Below are positions 23,769 to 33,973 of a stretch of 64,000 bases of DNA, piece by piece (position 1 is the stretch's first letter; each line of letters begins with the position of its first letter). The notes beneath the pieces were generated by a model. That model was given only the letters and a program-made list of their open reading frames with translations, was not told where the DNA came from and made no database searches. The translations under genes and the position numbers were made by a program. Origin of the DNA: Lysobacter sp. M2-1 (GTDB lineage Bacteria > Pseudomonadota > Gammaproteobacteria > Xanthomonadales > Xanthomonadaceae); contig NZ_JAKPBU010000001.1 of NCBI RefSeq assembly GCF_022662495.1, positions 1,426,001-1,490,000 on the forward strand. The letters are read 5' to 3'.

Positions 23769-25823
23769 ATGCGCCATCCGATCCTGATGCTGTCCCTCGC
23801 CGCCATTCTCGCCGCCGGTTGCAACCGCGATCCGGCACCGGCCACTGAAACCGCCCAACCCGCCGCGCCTGCCACGGCAGCGGCGCCCGCCGCGGCCGCG
23901 ATCACCGACGAATTCTCGTACGCGCAGCCGGACAAGGTGCGGATCGCCGACCTGGCGCTGGACCTGGCGCTCGACTTCGCCGCGAAGCAGCTGTCGGGAA
24001 CCGCCACCTACACCCTCGAGTGGAAGGACCAGTCCGCGACCGAACTGGTGCTGGACACGCGTGCGCTGACCATCGACAAGGTCGAGGCCGAGGGCGCCGG
24101 CGGCGCCTGGGCCCCGCTGCAGTTCGCGCTCGCACCGGAGGACAAGACCCTGGGCAGCAAGCTCACCATTCAGACGCCGCAGCGCCCGGCCAAGGTGCGG
24201 GTCACTTACAAGACCTCGCCGGAGGCCTCGGGCCTGCAGTGGCTGGAAGCCTCGATGACCGCAGGCAAGCAGCATCCCTTCATGTTCAGCCAGTCGCAGC
24301 AGATCCACGCGCGTTCCTGGGTGCCGCTGCAGGACACGCCGCAGGTGCGCTTCACCTACACCGCGCACGTCACCGCACCGGCGGAGGCGATGGTGCTGAT
24401 GAGCGCCGACAACGATCCCAAGGCGGTACGCGACGGCGACTACAGCTTCAAGATGCCGCAGAAGATCCCGTCCTACCTGCTCGCCATCGCCGCGGGTGAC
24501 CTGGTGTTCGAGCCGATCTCGCAGCGTGCGGGCGTGTGGGCCGAGCCGGACATGGCATCGAGGGCGGCGGAAGAATTCTCGGACACCGAGAAGATGATCC
24601 AGACCGCCGAGAAGCTGTACGGCCCCTACCGCTGGGACCGCTACGACATCCTGGTGCTGCCGCCCTCGTTTCCCTACGGCGGCATGGAGAACCCGCGCCT
24701 GACCTTCGCCACGCCCACGGTGGTTACCGGCGACAAGTCGCTGGTCTCGCTCGTGGCCCACGAGCTGGCCCATAGCTGGTCGGGCAACCTGGTCACCTTC
24801 GCCACGCCCAACGACGCCTGGTTGAACGAAGGGTTCACCAGCTACGTCGAGAACCGCCTGATCGAGGCGCTGTACGGCCAGGAGCGTGCGGCGCAGGAAA
24901 CGGTCATTGGCCGCAACGAGCTGAAGGCGGAATACAAGACCATCGACCCGAAGCTGCAGGTGCTCTCGCTCAAGCCCGGCGCGGTGGCCGATCCGGACGA
25001 GGCCTCCAGCTCCACCGTGTACACCAAGGGCGCGTGGTTGCTGCAGTTCCTGGAGCAGCGCTTCGGGCGCGCGGATTTCGATGCGTTCCTGCGCGGCTAC
25101 TTCGACCACTACGCGTTCCAGAGCATTCCCACCACCGAGTTCCTGAAGTACGCCAAGGCCAATCTGCTCGACAAGCATCCGGGCAAGCTGACCATGCAGG
25201 AACTGGAGCAGTGGGTGTACGAGCCCGGCATTCCGCCCGGCGCACCGCAGGTGCAATCGCGCGGGTTCAGCGTGGTCGATGCCGCGCGCGTGGCCTGGCT
25301 CGGCAGCGCGCAGCTGCCGGCGCCGGCGGTGACCTCCGCCTGGAGCACACAGGAGTGGGTGCACTTCATCGAAAGCATGCCCGAGACGCTCACCCCCGAG
25401 CAGCTCAAGCAGCTCGACGATGCCTACAAGTTCACCGGTACGCCCAACGGCGAGATCGCCCAGCGCTGGTATCCGCTCACCGTGCGCAGCGGTTATGCCG
25501 AAGCGCGCCCGGCCATTGCCGAATTCCTGCAGCGCATCGGCCGGCGCAAGCTGATCATGCCCACCTACGAGGCGCTGGTGAAAACCGACGACGGCCTGGC
25601 CTTCGCCAAGGACGTGTTCGCCAAGGCCAGGCCCGGCTACCACCCGATCACCACAGCTTCGGTGGAAGCGACGATCGCGCAGGCCAAGCCGGCAGCGGCC
25701 AGTGCGACGCCTGCGTCCGATGCTGCGGCGGCGGAAGACAAGCCGACCGCAGATGACGCGGAGAAGAACGCTACCCACACCGACGGCACCTCCGGAACGG
25801 CGGAGCCCGCCGAAACGAACTAG
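23769..25823 (+). CDS. M1-family metallopeptidase lipoprotein (leukotriene A4 hydrolase-like aminopeptidase)
   Basis: A 684-residue zinc aminopeptidase. The signal MRHPILMLSLAAILAAGC ends in the lipobox AAGC, so it is lipid-anchored in the envelope. An Ala/Pro/Thr-rich linker leads to the M1 fold: substrate-binding YGGMENP, zinc ligands HELAH (His331, His335) and Glu354 in NEGFTSYVENR. The C-terminal helical domain resembles LTA4-hydrolase-type aminopeptidases. The last ~50 residues are a low-complexity Ala/Asp/Thr tail. The alpha/beta-hydrolase gene starts two bases after its stop, so the genes are probably in one transcript. Confidence 0.95.
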   Translation: MRHPILMLSLAAILAAGCNRDPAPATETAQPAAPATAAAPAAAAITDEFSYAQPDKVRIADLALDLALDFAAKQLSGTATYTLEWKDQSATELVLDTRALTIDKVEAEGAGGAWAPLQFALAPEDKTLGSKLTIQTPQRPAKVRVTYKTSPEASGLQWLEASMTAGKQHPFMFSQSQQIHARSWVPLQDTPQVRFTYTAHVTAPAEAMVLMSADNDPKAVRDGDYSFKMPQKIPSYLLAIAAGDLVFEPISQRAGVWAEPDMASRAAEEFSDTEKMIQTAEKLYGPYRWDRYDILVLPPSFPYGGMENPRLTFATPTVVTGDKSLVSLVAHELAHSWSGNLVTFATPNDAWLNEGFTSYVENRLIEALYGQERAAQETVIGRNELKAEYKTIDPKLQVLSLKPGAVADPDEASSSTVYTKGAWLLQFLEQRFGRADFDAFLRGYFDHYAFQSIPTTEFLKYAKANLLDKHPGKLTMQELEQWVYEPGIPPGAPQVQSRGFSVVDAARVAWLGSAQLPAPAVTSAWSTQEWVHFIESMPETLTPEQLKQLDDAYKFTGTPNGEIAQRWYPLTVRSGYAEARPAIAEFLQRIGRRKLIMPTYEALVKTDDGLAFAKDVFAKARPGYHPITTASVEATIAQAKPAAASATPASDAAAAEDKPTADDAEKNATHTDGTSGTAEPAETN

Positions 25824-25825
25824 GC

Positions 25826-26809
25826 GTGCACCTGGAGCGAACACTCCGTCGGATCCTGATCGCGGCCGCCGTCATGGCGGCCGCGCTGTTCGCGATCGCG
25901 GCGATCGTGGTCTGGCGCGATCCGTACGCCGTGGTTCGCACCGAGTACGCGCGCCAGCGCATCGCCGCGGGCCTGTCGCAGGCTGTCGTGCATGCTGCCG
26001 GACACCGATGGGTGTATGCCTACAGAGACAGCGCGTCCACGGGCGCCCCGACCGTGGTGATGCTGCATGGCTTCACCGGCAGCAAGGAGAACTGGTATCC
26101 GGTCGCGAAACGCCTGCAGGGGCGCTACCGGCTGCTGATCCCGGACCTGCCCGGCTGGGGTCAGAGCGAACGCAGGCGTGGCGTCGACTATGGCTACATC
26201 GCAGAGGCCGAGCGCGTCGCTGCGTTCCTGCGCGCGATCTCGCCCGGCAAACCCGTCGTGCTGCTCGGGCATTCCATGGGAGGCGGCATCGCGCCGCTGG
26301 TCGCGGCGCGCCATCCCGACCTGGTGTCGCATGTGGGCCTGCTCGCTGCGGCCGGCGTGCGCTTCCGCGACAACCAGTTCGGCAAGGATGTCCTGGCCGG
26401 GGAGAATCCGTTCGGCGTGCAGGACGCCGGGTCGCTGCAGCACTACGTGGACATCCTGTTCCAGTCCGACGCAGCCAAGCCGTGGATTCCGTGGCCGGTG
26501 TCGGAAATCGTGATCGCGCGACGTCGCGCCGATGCGCGTTTCGAGCAATCCGTGCTCGACCGGATCGGGCGCAGCAACGAGCGCTTCGCACCCGGCAATG
26601 CCGCACGCGAAGCGCACCAGCCGGCGCTGCTGCTATGGTGCCGCCAGGATCAGGTCATCGACGCCAGCGCGATGGAGTTGTATGCCGCGGACATGCCGCA
26701 GGCGCGCAAGGTGCTGCTGGAAGGCTGCGGGCACATGTCGCTGGTCGAGCAGCCGGACAATGTCGCGCACGCCATCATGGAACTGATCGAAGAGGGCAAG
26801 CCCAGATGA
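25826..26809 (+). CDS. Membrane-anchored alpha/beta hydrolase (lipase-like)
   Basis: A 327-residue protein starting at GTG 25826, two bases after the M1 peptidase gene. One N-terminal helix (ILIAAAVMAAALFAIAAIVVW) anchors it to the inner membrane. The hydrolase fold follows: oxyanion region MLHGFTGSKENW, nucleophile elbow GHSMGG, the acid in CRQDQVID and the catalytic histidine in EGCGHMSLVEQP. This triad pattern is that of esterases, lipases and related enzymes; the substrate is unknown. No ATG is available before residue 17, so the GTG start is accepted. Its stop overlaps the next start (ATGA). Confidence 0.9.
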   Translation: MHLERTLRRILIAAAVMAAALFAIAAIVVWRDPYAVVRTEYARQRIAAGLSQAVVHAAGHRWVYAYRDSASTGAPTVVMLHGFTGSKENWYPVAKRLQGRYRLLIPDLPGWGQSERRRGVDYGYIAEAERVAAFLRAISPGKPVVLLGHSMGGGIAPLVAARHPDLVSHVGLLAAAGVRFRDNQFGKDVLAGENPFGVQDAGSLQHYVDILFQSDAAKPWIPWPVSEIVIARRRADARFEQSVLDRIGRSNERFAPGNAAREAHQPALLLWCRQDQVIDASAMELYAADMPQARKVLLEGCGHMSLVEQPDNVAHAIMELIEEGKPR

Positions 26810-27660
26810 AATCCACATCTCTACCTGATTCCGTTTGCCCTGAGCGTAGCGCCGCAGGCGCGGAGTCGAAGGGCGGTTCTTGCGAAACTCCGGACGGATC
26901 CTTCGACTTCGGCGCTGCGCGCCTACGCTCAGGACGAGCGGTGATCCTGGCGCTCGCGGTCTGTGGCGCGATCCTGTTGCCCGCCTGCAAACGCAGTGAC
27001 CCGCAGGCCGAGGCCGCAGCCGCCGCCGCGAAAACCGCCGCCGCAGAAGATGCGGCCAGGCAGTCCGCCGCCGCCTTCGATGATGCGGTCTCCAAACAGA
27101 ACTGGCCGCTCGCCAAGGCCCAGGGCGACGTGCTGCTGGCGCAGTATCCCGATACCGAAGCGGCCAGGCGCGTGCGCGCGCAGTTCGATGAAGTGAAAGC
27201 CAAGGCCGACGCGATGCGCGAGCAGACGCGCATGGCCTCGCTGTGGAGCTACAACAGCGAAACGGTCGAGGGCGGACAGCAGCTGTCGGCATCGATCTAC
27301 GCGAAGGAGGACATCGACACCGACGGCAGCGGCGCGAAGCCGGTCCGCCTGATCTTCCGCGACCATCCTTCCTGGGGAAAGAGCGCCTACCTGGTGCTGC
27401 AGGCCGGCGACTTCGACTGCTACGGCGGCTGCCGCGTGCCGGTGACGCTGGACGACAAGCCGGCAAAGACCCTGCCGGCCTCCCGCCCGAAGACCGACGA
27501 GGCCATCGCCATGTTCATCGACGACGAGCGCGCGCTTTGGCGGATGACCAAGGGCGCCAAGGTCATGCGCATCGAGTTCCCGACCAAGGCCGTGGGCAAG
27601 AAGACCGCGGTGTTTGAAGTGGGTGGGTTGGACCGGAGCAAATTACCCGGTTGGGATTAA
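26806..27660 (+). CDS. Putative lipoprotein with a repeat inserted before its signal sequence
   Basis: From ATG 26806 (overlapping the hydrolase stop) this gives 284 residues. Residues 1-10 are followed by about 33 residues encoded by a dispersed inverted repeat (26838-26934), and only then by a lipoprotein signal, AVILALAVCGAILLPAC. The mature part starts KRSDPQAEAAAAAAKTAAAEDAARQ, a helical region, then LWSYNSETVEGGQQLSASIYAKEDID and a C-terminal domain (VRLIFRDHPSWGKSAYLVLQAGDFDCYGGCRV). No family is recognised. Either translation now begins at GTG 26941 or the signal is internal and impaired. Frame is kept across the insertion. Confidence 0.75.
   Translation: MKSTSLPDSVCPERSAAGAESKGGSCETPDGSFDFGAARLRSGRAVILALAVCGAILLPACKRSDPQAEAAAAAAKTAAAEDAARQSAAAFDDAVSKQNWPLAKAQGDVLLAQYPDTEAARRVRAQFDEVKAKADAMREQTRMASLWSYNSETVEGGQQLSASIYAKEDIDTDGSGAKPVRLIFRDHPSWGKSAYLVLQAGDFDCYGGCRVPVTLDDKPAKTLPASRPKTDEAIAMFIDDERALWRMTKGAKVMRIEFPTKAVGKKTAVFEVGGLDRSKLPGWD
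26838..26934. repeat. CCTGAGCGTAGCG-type inverted repeat inside a coding region
   Basis: The left arm (CCCTGAGCGTAGCGCC to GAGTCGAAGGG, about 35 bases) and the right arm (CCTTCGACTTCGGCGC to GCGCCTACGCTCAGGA) are imperfect reverse complements around a loop of about 28 bases. It has the look of a dispersed intergenic repeat, but here it sits in frame within the start region of a lipoprotein gene. Confidence 0.8.
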
Positions 27661-27661
27661 C

Positions 27662-27726
27662 GTAGGGCGGATCTCGACCCGTCTAACCATGTTGCTTCTT
27701 GCAAGGCGGGTCGAGACCCGCCCTAC
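27662..27726. repeat. GTAGGGCGG-type inverted repeat
   Basis: The 20-base arms at 27662-27681 and 27707-27726 (GTAGGGCGG-A/G-TCTCGACCCG and its complement) differ at one position and surround a 25-base loop. The element begins one base after the lipoprotein stop and may end the M1-hydrolase-lipoprotein transcript. Confidence 0.85.
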
Positions 27727-27756
27727 AGGGTTGAGTGCGACAATCTGGACCGGCGA

Positions 27757-28035
27757 TTAATCATGGTCGCGAGCTTTTCGAAATCTGCATGCAATCCAGA
27801 TGCAGATCGCAATCCCAGCGCCTGAAGCGACTAGGACCCACCAGCCACCTGCGTATATCAGCCATTCCCACGTCTGATCAGCGCTGCAATAACGACCCGG
27901 TTTCCAGCCATTGCAGAGTCGTGCCGCAACGTTCCATGCCAAGAAACAGCATAGGGCGATGGCGATGACAATCAGGCCGAAGCTACCCGTTTCTACGTGT
28001 TTCGGAAAAGCGGATCGTTTGCCGCGCCGCTTCAT
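27757..28035 (-). CDS. Small two-helix membrane protein, unknown
   Basis: A 92-residue ORF starting nine bases after the kinase stop on the same strand. It has two hydrophobic segments (GSFGLIVIAIALCCFLAWNVAA and LIYAGGWWVLVASGAGIAICIWIAC), a basic start (MKRRGKRSAF) and a basic end (CRFRKARDHD). The DNA here is clearly richer in A and T than its neighbours. No Shine-Dalgarno is obvious and no family is recognised. The membrane pattern makes a real gene more likely than a chance ORF. Confidence 0.5.
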   Translation of the reverse strand: MKRRGKRSAFPKHVETGSFGLIVIAIALCCFLAWNVAARLCNGWKPGRYCSADQTWEWLIYAGGWWVLVASGAGIAICIWIACRFRKARDHD

Positions 28036-28044
28036 TGGTATCGA

Positions 28045-28977
28045 TTACAACGCATACCCGAACTGCTGCTTGAACTGCTCGGCGAATTCGTCGTAGTCGA
28101 AGCGCTGGTTCTGGGTGCCGGGATGTTCCACTTTCAGCGCGCCCATCAGGTTGCCGATGCGGCCGATGGTCATCCAGTCGCAGCCGCGTTCGATGCCGAA
28201 GATCAGGCCGGCGCGGAAAGCGTCGCCGCAGCCGGTGGGATCGGTGACCCGGCGCTCGTGCGCAGGCGGGACGTCGTAGGTCCTGCCGTCGGCGTAGATC
28301 ACCGCGCCCTTGGGGCCGCGGGTGGCGATGTAGGCCTTCACCTTGCCGGCGATTTCGGCCTCGCTCCAGCCGGTGCGTTCGACCAGCAGGTTGGATTCGT
28401 AGTCGTTGACGGTGACGTAATCGGCCTGCTCGATGAACTCGCGCAGCTCGGCGCCGTTGAACAGCGGCATCGCCTGGCCGGGATCGAAGATGAAGGGGAT
28501 GCCGCCTTCGGCGAATTCCTTCGCGTTCTGCAGCATGCCCTCGCGGCCATCGGGGCTGACGATGCCGATGCTGACGTCGGCCACGTCGCGCACGTGGTTC
28601 TCGTAGCTGCGCATCATCGCCCCGGGGTGGAAGGCGGTGATCTGGTTGTTGTCGTGATCGGTGGTGATGAACGCCTGCGGGGTGAACAGCTCGTCGATGA
28701 CCTTGACGTGGTCGAGCACGATCTCGTGCTCGGTGAACCACTCGCGATACGGCCCGAAGTCCTGGCCGACGGTCGCCATCGGGATCGGATGGCCGCCGAG
28801 CAGCTTGAGGTTGTAGGCGATGTTGCCGGCGCAGCCGCCGAACTCGCGCCGCATCCGCGGCACCAGGAACGACACGTTGAGGATGTGCACCTTGTCCGGG
28901 AGGATGTGGTTCTTGAACTGGTCGGGAAACACCATGATGGTGTCGTAGGCCAGGGAACCGCAGATCAGGGCTGCCAT
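28045..28977 (-). CDS. PfkB-family carbohydrate/adenosine kinase
   Basis: A 310-residue ribokinase-fold kinase. Landmarks are GSLAYDTIMVFPDQF at the N-terminus, FGGCAGNIAYNLKLLG (the GG sugar-binding region) and the ATP/anion-hole motif DPTGCGDAFRAGLIFG with its catalytic aspartate. Proteins of this type in proteobacteria are annotated as adenosine kinase or as general sugar kinase; the sequence alone does not decide. It diverges from mreB with a 270-base gap. The stop is followed closely by the small membrane ORF. Confidence 0.9.
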   Translation of the reverse strand: MAALICGSLAYDTIMVFPDQFKNHILPDKVHILNVSFLVPRMRREFGGCAGNIAYNLKLLGGHPIPMATVGQDFGPYREWFTEHEIVLDHVKVIDELFTPQAFITTDHDNNQITAFHPGAMMRSYENHVRDVADVSIGIVSPDGREGMLQNAKEFAEGGIPFIFDPGQAMPLFNGAELREFIEQADYVTVNDYESNLLVERTGWSEAEIAGKVKAYIATRGPKGAVIYADGRTYDVPPAHERRVTDPTGCGDAFRAGLIFGIERGCDWMTIGRIGNLMGALKVEHPGTQNQRFDYDEFAEQFKQQFGYAL

Positions 28978-29207
28978 CGGAATCGGACTCGGTCGGGTGC
29001 GTCAGGGCCGGGTAGGGTAGCCGGGCGGGCGCAGGCGGGCCAGTTGCGTCCCGCTGCACAAGCACCGTGCCGGATCGGAAGCAGCGGTGGCAGGGCGTCG
29101 TACCGCATGTCGATCGCACCCGGTCGCGCAACCGACTCTGGCGCCGCCTGGCAGTCTCGCGCCGGGCTCGGCCGGTGGGAGGGAAGGAGGTAAAGCTGCT
29201 AGGCTAA

Positions 29208-30290
<1,083 letters not shown>

Positions 30291-30493
30291 GCGCGTGCGG
30301 GCACCGGACGCTCGACCCTAGGCCCTGAAACGAGCTGCGGGAGGGGGCAGGGTGAGCCGCGTGGTCCCGCCAGTTCCAGGCGCGTCCGGAAAGGGGAGGG
30401 CGCAACGCCCGGTGTCCAGCGTCGAGCCTCGCCACCGTCCGCGTCGCCCGCGTTCCAATCGTTTCAATCCGTCGCCGAGTCTTCGCCCCTGAC

Positions 30494-31522
30494 ATGCCCC
30501 GATACGCCGGCCCCACTGCCAAGCGCACCGGCGACGTCGCCGGCACCCTGCGATTGCTGGCCTATCTGGCGGCGGCGATCACCCTGATGGTCGTGGACCA
30601 CCGCGGCGGCTGGCTCGGCCAGCTGCGCGCGCAGGGTGAGGTCGTGATGCAGCCGGTGTGGTGGCTGGCCGGACTGCCCGGCCGCATCGGCGACAGTGCC
30701 CGCGGGACCGCGCGGACCCATTCCAGCCTGACCGCGGAAAACCGCACGCTGCGCAACGCGCTGCTGGTCAGCGGCGCGCGCGTGGCCCGGCTGCAGGCGG
30801 CGGCGGACGAAAACCAGCGCATCCGCGACCTGCTGGGGGCCGCCCGACGCGGCCGGCTGGACGTGCAGCTGGTGCCGATCCTGGACATCGACCTGGACCC
30901 GAGCCGCCAGCGCGTGGTCCTGGATGGCGGTGAGCGCGACGGGGTGCGCCTGGGTCAGCCGGTGATCGATGCCGGCGGAGTGGTAGGCCAGATCATCGCG
31001 GTCACCCCCACCACGGCCACGGTGCTGCTGATCACCGATCCGGCGCATGCCATGCCGGTGGAAGTGGCGCGCAGCGGTGTTCGACTGATCGTGTACGGCA
31101 ACGGCCGCAGCGACCAGCTCAGCCTGGTCAACGTGCCGCTCTCGAGCGAGGTGAAGGTGGGCGACACCATCGTGACCTCCGGGCTGGGCGGCCGCTTCCC
31201 GGGCGGCTTCGCGGTCGGCACGATCACTGCGCTGCGCCCGGACGAGAGCCGCGCGTTCCTGGTCGGCGAGGTGAAGCCCGCAGCGCGGCTCGATCGCGGC
31301 CGCGACGTGCTGCTGCTGCGCGAATCCGCCATCGCCGCGCGCGCAGCGACGACCGGTGCCAGCCGTCCCGCCGGTGCTGGTGTCGACGCGCCGGCCACGG
31401 CGATCGGTGCGGAAGCCTTCGCCCGCCCGGCCGATGCGCCGACCCGTCCCGCGCCCGACGGTGCAGGCAGCCAACCCGCCGCTGCGCAGCCGCCCGCGCC
31501 CACCACGGAGCCCGCGCCATGA
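30494..31522 (+). CDS. mreC: Rod-shape determining protein MreC
   Basis: A 342-residue inner-membrane protein linking MreB to the wall-synthesis enzymes. An N-terminal helix (TLRLLAYLAAAITLMVVDHRGG) leads to a coiled coil (SSLTAENRTLRNALLVSGARVARLQAAADENQRIRDLLG) and the two-barrel periplasmic domain (VVLDGGERDGVRLGQPVIDAGGVVGQII, TIVTSGLGGRFPGGFAVGTI). The last ~65 residues are an unusual Ala/Pro/Arg-rich tail (from RAATTGASRPAGAG). Its stop overlaps mreD. Confidence 0.96.
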   Translation: MPRYAGPTAKRTGDVAGTLRLLAYLAAAITLMVVDHRGGWLGQLRAQGEVVMQPVWWLAGLPGRIGDSARGTARTHSSLTAENRTLRNALLVSGARVARLQAAADENQRIRDLLGAARRGRLDVQLVPILDIDLDPSRQRVVLDGGERDGVRLGQPVIDAGGVVGQIIAVTPTTATVLLITDPAHAMPVEVARSGVRLIVYGNGRSDQLSLVNVPLSSEVKVGDTIVTSGLGGRFPGGFAVGTITALRPDESRAFLVGEVKPAARLDRGRDVLLLRESAIAARAATTGASRPAGAGVDAPATAIGAEAFARPADAPTRPAPDGAGSQPAAAQPPAPTTEPAP

Positions 31523-31995
31523 GCCGCACCCGCAACAGCTGGCTGCTGCCGGTGAGCCTGCTGCTGGCGTTGCTGCTGGGCCTGTTGCCGCTGCCCACGT
31601 CGTTGCAGCCGTTCCGGCCGTATTGGCTGGCGCTGGTGCTGGCGTACTGGGTCCTCGAGGAAGAGGACCGTGCCGGCCTGGGTCTGGCGTTCCTGGTCGG
31701 GGTGGCCGCCGACATCGCCTACGGCGGCCTGCTCGGCGAACAATCGCTACGGCTGGTGGTCATGGTGTTCATCCTGCAGCGTTTCCGGACCCAGCTGCGC
31801 TTCTTTCCGATGCCGCAGCAGGCCCTGGTGGTGGGCGGACTGCTGCTGAACGACCGCGTGATCAGCGCTGGCCTGCGCCTGGCGCTGGGCGAACCGCAGC
31901 TGCCGTGGAGCTACTGGTGGGCGCCGCTCGCCGGCCTGCTGCTGTGGACGCCGCTGTTCGTGCTGCTTGATTCGCTGCGGCGGGAACGGCGATAG
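31519..31995 (+). CDS. mreD: Rod-shape determining protein MreD
   Basis: A 158-residue membrane protein with about five hydrophobic segments (SWLLPVSLLLALLLGLLPL, YWLALVLAYWVLEE, AFLVGVAADIAYGGLLGEQSLRLVVMVFIL and so on), as expected for MreD of the elongasome. It starts inside the mreC stop (ATGA), which implies translational coupling. PBP2 follows after a 10-base gap. Confidence 0.95.
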   Translation: MSRTRNSWLLPVSLLLALLLGLLPLPTSLQPFRPYWLALVLAYWVLEEEDRAGLGLAFLVGVAADIAYGGLLGEQSLRLVVMVFILQRFRTQLRFFPMPQQALVVGGLLLNDRVISAGLRLALGEPQLPWSYWWAPLAGLLLWTPLFVLLDSLRRERR

Positions 31996-32005
31996 GCAGG
32001 CCCTG

Positions 32006-33973
32006 ATGATCCAGCGCCGCCAGCGCAAGGCGTTGAAGAACCCGCGTGCCGAAGCGGACCTGTTCCGGGTACGCGCGGCGATCGGTTTCGGCGTAGTGTT
32101 GCTGTCGCTGGTGGGGCTGGGCCTGTGGTATTTCCGCCTGCAGGTGCTCGAGCACGAGGACTACGCCACGCGCTCGGAAGCCAACCGGATCAAGCCGCGC
32201 CCGGTGGTGCCCGGACGCGGTCTGATCTACGACCGCAAGGGCCGGATCCTGGCGGACAACGTGCCCGCGTACCGGCTCGACGTAGTCCCCGACGATGCCG
32301 GCGACATCACTCGCCTGCTCGCCTCGCTCTCCAGGATCGTCTCGCTCACGCCCGAGGACATCGCCCGCTTCCAGGAGGCGCGCAGGGCGGGGCGTGGCTT
32401 CCGTCCGATCACGCTCAAGCTGCGCCTGAGCGATGCCGAGGTCGCACGGTTCGCGGTGGACCGCTGGCGCTATCCGGGCGTCGAGATCGTGCCCTACCTG
32501 AGCCGGGTCTATCCCTACGGTGAGCTGCTGGCGCACGTGGTCGGCTACGTCGCCCGGATCGACAAGCAGGACATGGCGCGCTTCGGCGAAAGCACGCCGT
32601 TCACCCATATCGGCAAGACCGGACTGGAGCGCTATTACGAAGACGCGCTGCGCGGCAAGCCGGGTTTCCAGCAGATCGAAACCAACGTGGACGGGCGTGC
32701 GATCCGCTCGCTGGGAACCGTGCCGGCGGTGCCGGGCACCGACCTGCGGCTGTCGATCGACGTCGACCTGCAGCGCGCGATGGTGCTCTCGTTCGGCGAG
32801 CTGGAAGGCACCGCGATCGCGGTGGATCCGCGCACCGGCGAGATTCTGGCCATGGCCAGTCTGCCGTCCTACGACCCCAACCTGTTCGTCAACGGCATCT
32901 CGCACGCCGACTTCAAACGGCTCAACGAAAATCCTTCGCGTCCCCAGTTCAACCGCGCGGTGCTCGGTGGGGTCGCACCGGGCTCCACCATAAAGCCGTT
33001 CTTCGGCCTGGCCGGCCTGGACAGCGGCGCGCGCAGGGCCGAAGACCGGACCCTGTCGACCGGCATGTTCTACATCGGCGGCCAGCGCCGCGGCTACGGC
33101 GACTCGCACCGCGGCGGCCACGGCTGGACCGACCTGCGCAAGTCGATCTACGAATCGGTCAACACCTATTACTACAGGCTGGCGCTGGACATGGGCATCG
33201 CGCGCGTCGATGAGTACATGGCGCGCTATGGCTTCGGCCAGCCCACCGGGGTCGATCTGGCCGGCGAGATCCCCGGCATCCTGCCATCGCCGGCATGGAA
33301 GCAGAAGAATGCGGGCAGCCAGGGGCGCTGGTACCCCGGCGATACCGCGATCACCGGCATCGGCCAGGGCTTCTGGAAGGTCACGCCGCTACAGCTGGTG
33401 CAGGCGACCGCGGCGCTCGCGAACGACGGCTGGTTGCGGCGTCCGCACCTGGTGCGCGATGTGCGCACCGGTTACGCCGCGGCCTGGACGCCCGCGCCGC
33501 AGCCCGAACCGAGGCGGATCAGCGACAACCCCGCGCACCTGGCTGCCGTACGCGAAGGGATGATCGCGACCGTGCACGGGCCAGGCACCGCCACCAATAT
33601 CCGTCCCGGCCTGACCTATCTCATCGCGAGCAAAACCGGCACCGCGCAGGTGGTCAGCCGCCGCAGCCAGGGTGCGATCAACCCGCGAAGCCTGCCCATG
33701 CATCTGCGCCATCGCGCGCTGTTCATCGCCTACGCGCCCGCGGACCAGCCGACCATCGCGGTGGCGGTGGCGATCGAAGGCGGTGGTTACGGCAGCGCCA
33801 CCGCAGCGCCGATCGCGCGCAAGATCCTCGACGCGTGGGTCGTGGGCAAGATGCCGGAGGTGCCGGACGACACCCGGATCCAGGTCGGCACGATCGCCGT
33901 GGAAGAGGCCGCACCGCCCGCCGACGACGTGCCCTCGGCCTCGACGGCGCCTGCGGCGACCTCCCGGCAATGA
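32006..33973 (+). CDS. mrdA: Penicillin-binding protein 2 (elongation transpeptidase)
   Basis: A 655-residue class B PBP that crosslinks lateral-wall peptidoglycan with RodA. One N-terminal helix (AAIGFGVVLLSLVGLGLWYFRLQVLEHEDY) is followed by the dimerisation domain (PGRGLIYDRKGRILADNVPAYRLD) and the transpeptidase: SxxK in GSTIKPF (Ser327), SVNTYYY as SxN, and KTGTAQ. The C-terminus ends in an acidic and Ala/Pro tail. ATG 32006 is preferred to an upstream in-frame start inside mreD. Its stop overlaps the rodA start (ATGA). Confidence 0.98.
   Translation: MIQRRQRKALKNPRAEADLFRVRAAIGFGVVLLSLVGLGLWYFRLQVLEHEDYATRSEANRIKPRPVVPGRGLIYDRKGRILADNVPAYRLDVVPDDAGDITRLLASLSRIVSLTPEDIARFQEARRAGRGFRPITLKLRLSDAEVARFAVDRWRYPGVEIVPYLSRVYPYGELLAHVVGYVARIDKQDMARFGESTPFTHIGKTGLERYYEDALRGKPGFQQIETNVDGRAIRSLGTVPAVPGTDLRLSIDVDLQRAMVLSFGELEGTAIAVDPRTGEILAMASLPSYDPNLFVNGISHADFKRLNENPSRPQFNRAVLGGVAPGSTIKPFFGLAGLDSGARRAEDRTLSTGMFYIGGQRRGYGDSHRGGHGWTDLRKSIYESVNTYYYRLALDMGIARVDEYMARYGFGQPTGVDLAGEIPGILPSPAWKQKNAGSQGRWYPGDTAITGIGQGFWKVTPLQLVQATAALANDGWLRRPHLVRDVRTGYAAAWTPAPQPEPRRISDNPAHLAAVREGMIATVHGPGTATNIRPGLTYLIASKTGTAQVVSRRSQGAINPRSLPMHLRHRALFIAYAPADQPTIAVAVAIEGGGYGSATAAPIARKILDAWVVGKMPEVPDDTRIQVGTIAVEEAAPPADDVPSASTAPAATSRQ

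Noticed and set aside
23325-25844. An 839-codon minus-strand frame over the M1 peptidase gene
   Set aside because: Antisense to a gene with an intact HExxH...E site and a lipoprotein signal; no domain seen in the antisense product.
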